Shown: positions 58,031-64,000 of the stretch, one piece after another
Position numbering within the stretch: position 1 is the first letter of the stretch
How the letters are laid out: each line of letters opens with the position of its first letter
DNA from: Ailanthus altissimus
Taxonomy: Eukaryota; Streptophyta; Magnoliopsida; Sapindales; Simaroubaceae
Assembly: GCA_946807835.1 (NCBI GenBank)
Contig: OX327704.1
Span: forward strand, 3,224,001 to 3,288,000
DNA: 64,000 nt
Reading direction: 5' to 3'
Translations under genes and position numbers: made by a program
Notes under the pieces: model-generated
What the model was told of the DNA's origin: nothing
Databases searched by the model: none
Seen by the model: only the letters and a program-made list of their open reading frames with translations

Positions 58031-58116
58031 ATCAGATCTCTAGAGAGACTAGAGAGAAAATCAGATCTCTAGAGAGACTAGAGAGAAAATCAGATCTCTA
58101 GAGAAACTAGAGAGAC
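58031..58116 (-). repeat. 29-bp tandem repeats at the LINE 5' end
   Basis: Three copies of a 29-base unit starting at 58031, 58060 and 58089 (ATCAGATCTCTAGAGAGACT on the plus strand), the last slightly diverged. Position just upstream of ORF1 suggests a LINE 5' UTR/promoter array. AGATCTCT with CTAGAG is partly self-complementary. Confidence 0.85.
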
Positions 58117-58915
58117 GGATGTGACTCATTTGTTAGTTATGATTCAAATAAGATTAAATAACATTTTAATTCAAATAAGATTACAAAAAAAAATGAATCT
58201 TTTTTAGAAACCCATTATAAACATCTTTTAATTTTTCTACTTATTCTTAAACTAATTGAAATGAAATAAAAAGGTATTAACAATTAAATTAATCATAAAA
58301 AATAGTTTTTCAACAAAAGTTTAAAAGAATATTTTTTATATTTAGTTATCAATTATCATTTTTTTACCTGTGATATAACATAAAAAATTTATCTGCAGTT
58401 GCAATAATTAAACTCATATGAGAGCATAGAAGAATATACCATTATTTGTACTAATTTAGTTTAATTTAAAAATTGATGAAATAAATTTCTTCTAAGTTGT
58501 ATATAATTCTTAATATTTATTTTTTACAAATTAATTTATTTATTTTTGTTAATTCTCATAAGTTATAATTTAAATTTAGAATTCTTTTATGAAAATTTAT
58601 TTTGTTATTTAATATTAAAAAATAACAATTTACCTATGAGCTTGAAAATAACTTTATTTTTAGTATGTATTATATTTTAGATTAATTTACAAAAATTATA
58701 AATAATTTATTTTTATAATAAATGTTTTAAAATTTAATTTTTAAGTATTTTGTTATACATATTTTAATTGAATTTATTGTTTGTTAGAATATTTTGCACG
58801 TATTATTATTTATGATTTTTTGTTTCAAAATTTATTTTATTTATGATTTATAATTAATCTAATTTATATATATGGTATATATATTAATCGTAATAAAATT
58901 TAAAATAATCATAAT

Positions 58916-58976
58916 TTTGGCCAAGTGGTGAAGATTCATCACCTTTATCTTGGAGGTCAATGATTCAAATCCCCTC
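58916..58976 (+). repeat. tRNA-like (SINE-type) segment, unit 1
   Basis: TTGGCCAAGTGGTGAAG is close to the A-box part of Ser/Leu-type tRNAs, and GATTCAAATCCCC, about 38 bases on, fits a B box. No acceptor-stem pairing or anticodon loop could be built, so it is taken as a tRNA-derived repeat. Confidence 0.45.
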
Positions 58977-60052
58977 AAACTCAATTTTTTATTTTGTTCT
59001 CAAATTTTCAAGGGTAAAATTATCAAGTTATATATTATGATGGGTAAAATTGTACAATCATGTAAACTGTTAAAAAATAACAAACTATTCCTAACTATAG
59101 GAGATTTTAGTCATTTTTGGAACCATAAGAGGATAAGTGGACATTAGCTAAAATCATAGGGGGGTAATGGTCATTTTTCTTGATTATCTCATACAAATAA
59201 TTGTATTTATGCCTAATATATTGGCGTAAAATTGACCTTATTCTATAAGATATTGGTACTAAAAATTATAAATAATAATAAGTTTAAAAGTGTTTTAAAT
59301 AATATTTTAATTCAAATAAGCTTACAAAAAAATAAATTTATTTTAGACCCCTTTATAAACATCTTCTAATTTTTTTAATTATTCTTAAATTAATTGAAAC
59401 AAAAAAAAGATATTAATAATTAAATTAATTATAAAAAATAATTTTCCAATAAAAATTAAAAAAAAATTCTTTTTCATATTTAGTCATCAATTATCATTTT
59501 TTACCTATGTTATAACATAAAATTTGTATTAGCAGTTGTAATAATTAAACACATTTGAGAGCATAGAAGAATTTATCATTATTTGTAGTCATTTATTATA
59601 ATTTAAAAATAGATGAAAATAAATTTCTTCTGAATTAAATATAATTCTTAATATTTATTTTCTACAAATTAATTTATCTTTTGTTAATTCTCATAAGTTA
59701 TAATTTAAATTTAGAATTCTTTTTGTGAAAATTTATTTTGTTATTTAATGTTAAATAATAAAAATGTACCTATGAGCTTTAAAATAACTTTATTTGTAGT
59801 ATGTATTATATTTTAGATTAATTTACACAAATTATAAAATAATTTATTTTTATAATAAGTTTTTTAAAATTTAATTTTTAAGTCTTTTGTTATACATATT
59901 TTAATTGAATTTATTGTTTGTTAAAATATTTTACACTTATTATTATTTATAATTTTTTGTTCCAAAATTTATTTAATTGATGATTTATAATTAATCTAAT
60001 TTATATGTAGGGTATATATATTAATCGTACTAAACTTTAAAATAATTATAAT

Positions 60053-60116
60053 TTTGGCCAAGTGGTGAAGGTTCATAACTTTTATCTTTAAGGTCAAAGT
60101 TCAAATTCTTACAAAC
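60053..60116 (+). repeat. tRNA-like (SINE-type) segment, unit 2
   Basis: Same segment in the second repeat unit, more decayed in the B-box part (AGTTCAAATTCT). Confidence 0.4.
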
Positions 60117-60671
60117 TCAAATTTTTATTTTGTTTTTAAATTTTCAAGATAAAATCGTAAAACCATTTATTATTAAGAGTAAAATTATAAAATTATGTAA
60201 ATTGTTAAAAAAATAATAAAAAATTTCAAACAGTATAAGAGTTTTAATCATTTTTGGAACCACAAGAAGGTAACTGAACATTAGCTAAACCCATAAGTAG
60301 TTAATGATCATTTTGCCGATTATCTCATACAAATAACACTTCTAATATCCTAAATATATAGCATGAAAAAAAACTAATAAAAAAATTGCATGATCTTGTC
60401 TCATCACCGTTTATATTACCTTTTTAAAACATTTTAAAATGTATTGGATCTTTTATATAAATATAATAAAATAATATTTAAATATTGGAGGAAATTGAAA
60501 ATAAAAAATATATTATATAAGACTTTACTATCTTATTTTTATTTTAAATAATATTTTATACTTGTTACACCCTCATCCATGAAATAAAATCTTTAATATT
60601 TGACACAAATGGTAGGAAAATAAGTATATGTGTTAAAGAGGATAAATTGCGATGCTCTATCTCTCATAAAA

Positions 60672-62045
60672 GGGAAAATGTCATTTATTGTTAACTATTA
60701 AAAAAATCCTAATATTTGACAATATTCAAAAACTCCCTTGTCATTATAACTTCAAAAACTCCCTTGTCATTATAATTGAAATAGGATAAATTAATTTTGA
60801 AAAAGTATAATAGTATTTTTATTTAAAAAATTAATAATTACATTTATATAGTACTAAATAGTAAAAATACACTATGTAAATAGTAAAATTAATATATTTG
60901 TACTATCAAATAATTATTAATACGGATGTCTATATTTTTGTTAAAATCTAAATATTTAATATCAGCCATTATATTAATCTAACAAATAGAAAAAAAATTC
61001 ATTAATTACACTATAATGTAAATTTATTATTTACGCAACACTATTTAAAATTATATTATACGGTGCCAATTTTATTAGTGAGATATTATAATGAATATCC
61101 TTAAGCTATTGCTTAACTTCAATAAAACCCACTACATTATAAATAGGTAGTAATGTCTAACTGTTATAGAATATTTTGTTAGAGAATTTACAAAATTATG
61201 TTAAATGATTAAATTACCCCTTTAGACATTAAAAGTAATGAAATGACCATTCTACTTTTTATACAGCAAATCACCACCATTTCCTTATAAAAAAATTAAC
61301 TTTTTAATAATAAATTATAATATTTTTCTTTTTATTCATTAATTTTTTAAATTAATAATATAATTATTACATAAAAAAATAAAATTAAAGGAAAAAATAA
61401 AAACGACCAACGGCCATTTGTGATAGCTACAACAGTGGCCACTTTTGGTTGCCACAACAATGGCCAAAATGACCGCTGGTTTCACTAAAAATTTGACTGA
61501 CGACGAAATGGTTACTGGAACTAGTGGCCAAACCACTTTTTTTTTTAAACAAAAATTTATTTTTTAAAACATTTGTGTTTTTAAATTGATTGTTTGAATA
61601 CAAAGGTAATATTGTTTGGATACAAGAATAAAATTATTTGGATATAAAAATAAGGGTGTTTGGACACGAAATAAGTGTTGTTTAGATAAAACAGTATTGA
61701 AATAATAATATTACGAATTTTACAGTTAATTTTAACAGAAGATTCCTTAACGGTCGGGCATTATTACCTATTTTTTAAACTAATGAGTTTTATCGAAATT
61801 AGGCGATACCTTATAAGTATTCACAATAACATTCCTTTATTATTTACAAAGTGCATTGTCACTGCTTAGTACTACATAGACGAAATTATTGACTTTCTAA
61901 ATTAAAAGACTATTATACTACTCCAATATTAATTTATACAACTAGAATTATAACGGCAAAGGTATTTTTAGATATTATAAGATATTAGGAGATTTTTAGT
62001 AGTTAAAAAATCTATTAAGGAGGTAAATGATAAATTTTCATCATT
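60672..62045. mobile_element. MITE-like element, copy 2, with internal insertion
   Basis: Left part (GGGAAAATGTCATTTATTG, TTAATACGGATGTCTATATT, TTAATATCAGCCATTATATT) matches the element at 44541. The right end (GGTAAATGATAAATTTTC, inverted) resembles its other terminus. Between 61080 and 61790 extra DNA is present, including a GC-richer block (61410-61530) with repeated GGCCA/TGGCC words; this is probably a nested insertion. Non-coding. Confidence 0.45.
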
Positions 62046-62098
62046 AAAAAAATATATAAAATATGATAAGATAGTGTTCAATTTTCTCTAATGACACC

Positions 62099-62722
62099 TA
62101 TGAGAATATTAATTAAAATTTATTAGAATATAATTCATAGAGCAAGCCAAGTGCATTGAGTACGTGAGGATAAAAAACGAAGGCGAAAGACACAAGGGGC
62201 GGTGCCTAAGTGTGGGCACCGCAACACCCAAAGCAGAACCTAAGCGCCGTGGTACCCAGCGCGAGAAAGAGTTTTCCATTTTGAATCAGCTTATTTTGTC
62301 TCCCACTTGCTTCAAGACTCCCTAATATGACTTCCACACATTTAGAGTAAACTTATGACGTCCTAAAGCTTATATAAAAGCTCTCTATTAGCTTGCAAAC
62401 ATATCTTGGTTAATCATAATGAGAACCTAAGAAATCTTTGTGATTAAACATACTTTATGATTATTAATGAAAGAAAATCCCTAGGTTGCAAGAGATAATG
62501 TTTTCTTTGTGAGTCTTTCTTGTAAAAGGCATACTTTGTGAGTGTCTTGTGATTTATTAATAAGAGTGAGTGATTTTAATCCACCATGGACGTAGGCAGG
62601 TTGTCAAACCACATAAATTTTGTGTGTTCTTCTTCTACCTTTCTCTCTTTAGTTTCTTAATAACTTGTTCTGCACTATATTATTTTGGTTATATTGCTTG
62701 TTGTTTTGCTTCCGCTTCAATA
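62099..62722 (+). repeat. Copia-A 5' LTR (plus strand)
   Basis: A 624-bp LTR from TATGAGAATATTAATT (mutated TGTGAG) to CGCTTCAATA (mutated CAACA). It includes the GC-rich block (62196-62262), a CTTATATAAAAG TATA region near 62370 and the U5 box (62581-62615). The primer site and gag follow directly, so this is a 5' LTR. The 3' LTR lies beyond the window. Confidence 0.85.
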
Positions 62723-62725
62723 AAC

Positions 62726-62737
62726 TAGTATCATAGC
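62726..62737 (+). promoter_or_regulatory. Copia-A primer binding site (degenerate)
   Basis: TAGTATCATAGC, differing at two positions from TGGTATCAGAGC, starts 4 bases after the LTR. Confidence 0.7.
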
Positions 62738-62753
62738 TTAGTTCTAAGCATAC

Positions 62754-64000
62754 ATGGTCATACCCAAGTAAGAGATTGAGAAATTCAACGGTACGAATGA
62801 CTTCAATCTATGGAAGATAAAGGTAAAGGCATTATTGGTGAGTCAATGGTTAGGCTTGACATTAGAAGAGACTGCAACTCCATCTAGTGAAAAAAAAATA
62901 TGCAAGAGTCATCTAGAGGTGAAGCAAAAAGAAGGGACATTCGAGAAAGGACTCACAGCATAATCTTTCTATCGTTGACCGATGAAGGATTGAGAGAAGT
63001 AGCAGGTGAGACGACAGGGATTAGTTTTTGGAAGAAGCTTGACTCTTCTTATATGCAGAAATCAATGGCCAACAGATTGCATATAAAGAAGAAGTTGTAT
63101 TAGCTGTTCATGTCAGAGGGGACGTTGATGAAAGATCATATAGATGCCTTCAATAAGATCATTCTTGATCTTGAGTCTATTAACATCAAAATAGAAGATG
63201 AAGATAAAACAATTTTCCTACTGAGTTCACTCCCCAAGAGTTATAAGAGCTTTGTTAATACACTACTCTATGACAGAGAGAGTTTAACGATGAACGATGT
63301 AAAATCATCATTAAACTCAAAGTTATTAGGGAAGCAGATTAAGGGCAATGTAGAAAGTCTATCTGTAAGAGGAATGCCCTCATATAGAGATGAAAGGAAA
63401 AATGGCTCAAGATCTAAATCCAAAACTCCTAAGAAGTGTTATTTCTACAAGAAAAAAGGGTACTTTATAAAGGATTATCCAGAGAAGAAAGCACAAGACA
63501 AGAAGAAAGTGGATGTTGCGCTTGCCTATGATAATAGCTATGATACCGCAGAGACACTCATTGCTACTGATGGTAAGAATGCTAAACAATGGGTTCCTGA
63601 TTCTGTTTGTACGTTTTACATGTGCCCACACAAGTTTTGGTTTACGAATTTTCAGCCTATTAATGGTGGTAAGATATTAATAGGTAATGATATTATATGT
63701 CAGATGATGGGAATTAGCAGTGTTAAACTTAGGCTGCATGATGGGCGAGTGAGAGAATTGACAGATGTTAGGTATGTTCCTAACCTCAAGAGGAACTTGA
63801 TCTCACTGGAGACCTTAGACCAGAATGGGTGTTCCATCAGGATCGACGGAGGGGTTTTGAGAGTGTTAAGGGGTTCCATGGTGGTAATGATAAGAGAGAA
63901 GCACAAAGGAATTTATTTGCTTAAGGGTGAAGTTGTGAGTGATTTTGCATTATTCTCTGTAGATGATGAGAATATGCAAACCAAGTTGTAGCATCTTAGA
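62754..64000 (+). pseudogene. Copia-A gag, protease start and pre-integrase, broken, cut by window end
   Basis: Starts MVIPK, then a TAA, then EIEKFNGTNDFNLWKIKVKA. A frame change near 62897 leads to the open stretch 62900-63103 and, after a stop, 63110-63991. The gag (UBN2-like) part contains LPKSYKSFVNTLLYDRESLT. The zinc knuckle (63437-63478) has three of four ligands replaced by Tyr (CYFYKKKGYFIKDYP). The protease box reads DSVC where DSGC is expected (63600-63612). The GAG-pre-integrase region has VRYVPNLKRNLISLETLD and MVVMIREKHKGIYLLKG, and TKL-stop-HLR (TAG at 63989-63991, probably a TGG originally) is the start of the W-H-x-R-L-G-H motif. Integrase would follow outside the window. 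Confidence 0.88.

Larger units (their letters stand above)
51167..58116 (-). mobile_element. Nearly complete L1-type LINE (minus strand)
   Basis: About 6.95 kb in the order 5' tandem repeats, ORF1 (DUF4283, CCHC), ORF2 (endonuclease, RT, zf-RVT, RNase H), a short 3' UTR and a poly(A) tail (poly-T at 51169-51184 on the plus strand). ORF2 has one stop codon and ORF1 two single-base frame changes in homopolymers. I found no convincing target duplication. The higher GC than its surroundings and the near-intact frames indicate a young insertion. Confidence 0.9.
58150..60345. repeat. AT-rich tandem duplication, period about 1.14 kb (diverged)
   Basis: Unit 1 (about 58150-59290) and unit 2 (about 59291-60345) align along their whole length at an offset of 1137-1141 bases with many substitutions. 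Examples are AATTCAAATAAG at 58169 and 59310, and GGAACCAYAAG at 59119 and 60256. No protein is encoded. Each unit has a tRNA-like segment. The divergence shows the duplication is old, in contrast to the 2660-bp one. Confidence 0.85.

Noticed and set aside
58031..58116. Three spaced-looking repeats of about 29 bp, CRISPR-like at first sight
   Set aside because: There are no spacers, the units are directly joined, and the setting is a plant LINE 5' end.
58916..58976. Possible Ser/Leu tRNA gene
   Set aside because: Only A- and B-box-like phrases are present. No acceptor stem or anticodon arm can be folded, and a decayed copy sits in the next repeat unit.

Overview
This is a retroelement-dense segment of plant nuclear DNA, almost certainly from a eudicot. 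The host-type protein is a berberine bridge enzyme-like (BBE-like) oxidase. The repeats are plant Ty1/copia, Ty3/gypsy, an L1-type LINE with a C-terminal RNase H, a MULE with a FAR1 fragment, and a tRNA-derived SINE. Composition is strongly AT-rich apart from the LINE and short GC-rich islands in LTRs. The species cannot be named from the sequence. Only one host gene looks intact: the single-exon BBE-like gene on the minus strand at 27287-28966. No RNA gene was found that I would defend.

Layout. 0-8 kb: a minus-strand 5' half of a copia family (here 'Copia-A'), a MULE end fragment, a hAT-like element (2905-4202) filled with an AT-rich array, and a MULE with about 1-kb inverted repeats (4551-7320) carrying a FAR1-type fragment and a short cyclophilin-like stretch. 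8-17 kb: a minus-strand Copia-B remnant with a SINE inside it, joined to a plus-strand Copia-A 3' half. The latter runs into a 2660-bp tandem duplication (11901-14560 and 14561-17220), which appears identical and carries a broken BBE C-terminal fragment. 17-26 kb: BBE flank sequence, two solo LTRs with 5-bp target duplications (18385-20469, 23663-25077), a gypsy-like LTR and a Copia-C integrase remnant. 26-30 kb: the intact BBE-like gene between copies of a flank repeat. 30-45 kb: decayed gypsy and copia LTR pieces, a solo Copia-A LTR (41186-41838), and BBE promoter/flank remnants (43.5-44.1 kb). 45-50 kb: a short non-autonomous LTR element and a mosaic of its LTR and internal pieces in both orientations. 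51.2-58.1 kb: a nearly complete minus-strand LINE. 58.1-62 kb: an AT-rich 1.14-kb tandem repeat and a TIR element. 62.1 kb to the end: the 5' half of another Copia-A, running out of the window.

How it fits together. The window records a BBE gene array that has been duplicated, deleted and invaded by transposons. One unit keeps an open reading frame, but it has lost the cysteine that normally makes the second covalent FAD bond. The rest is a stratigraphy of nested mobile elements. I see no new multigene system. The best leads are the Cys-to-Pro BBE-like enzyme, the MULE with a possible captured cyclophilin exon, the very recent (or assembly-made) 2660-bp duplication, and the GC-rich and U5 modules shared by otherwise different LTRs.
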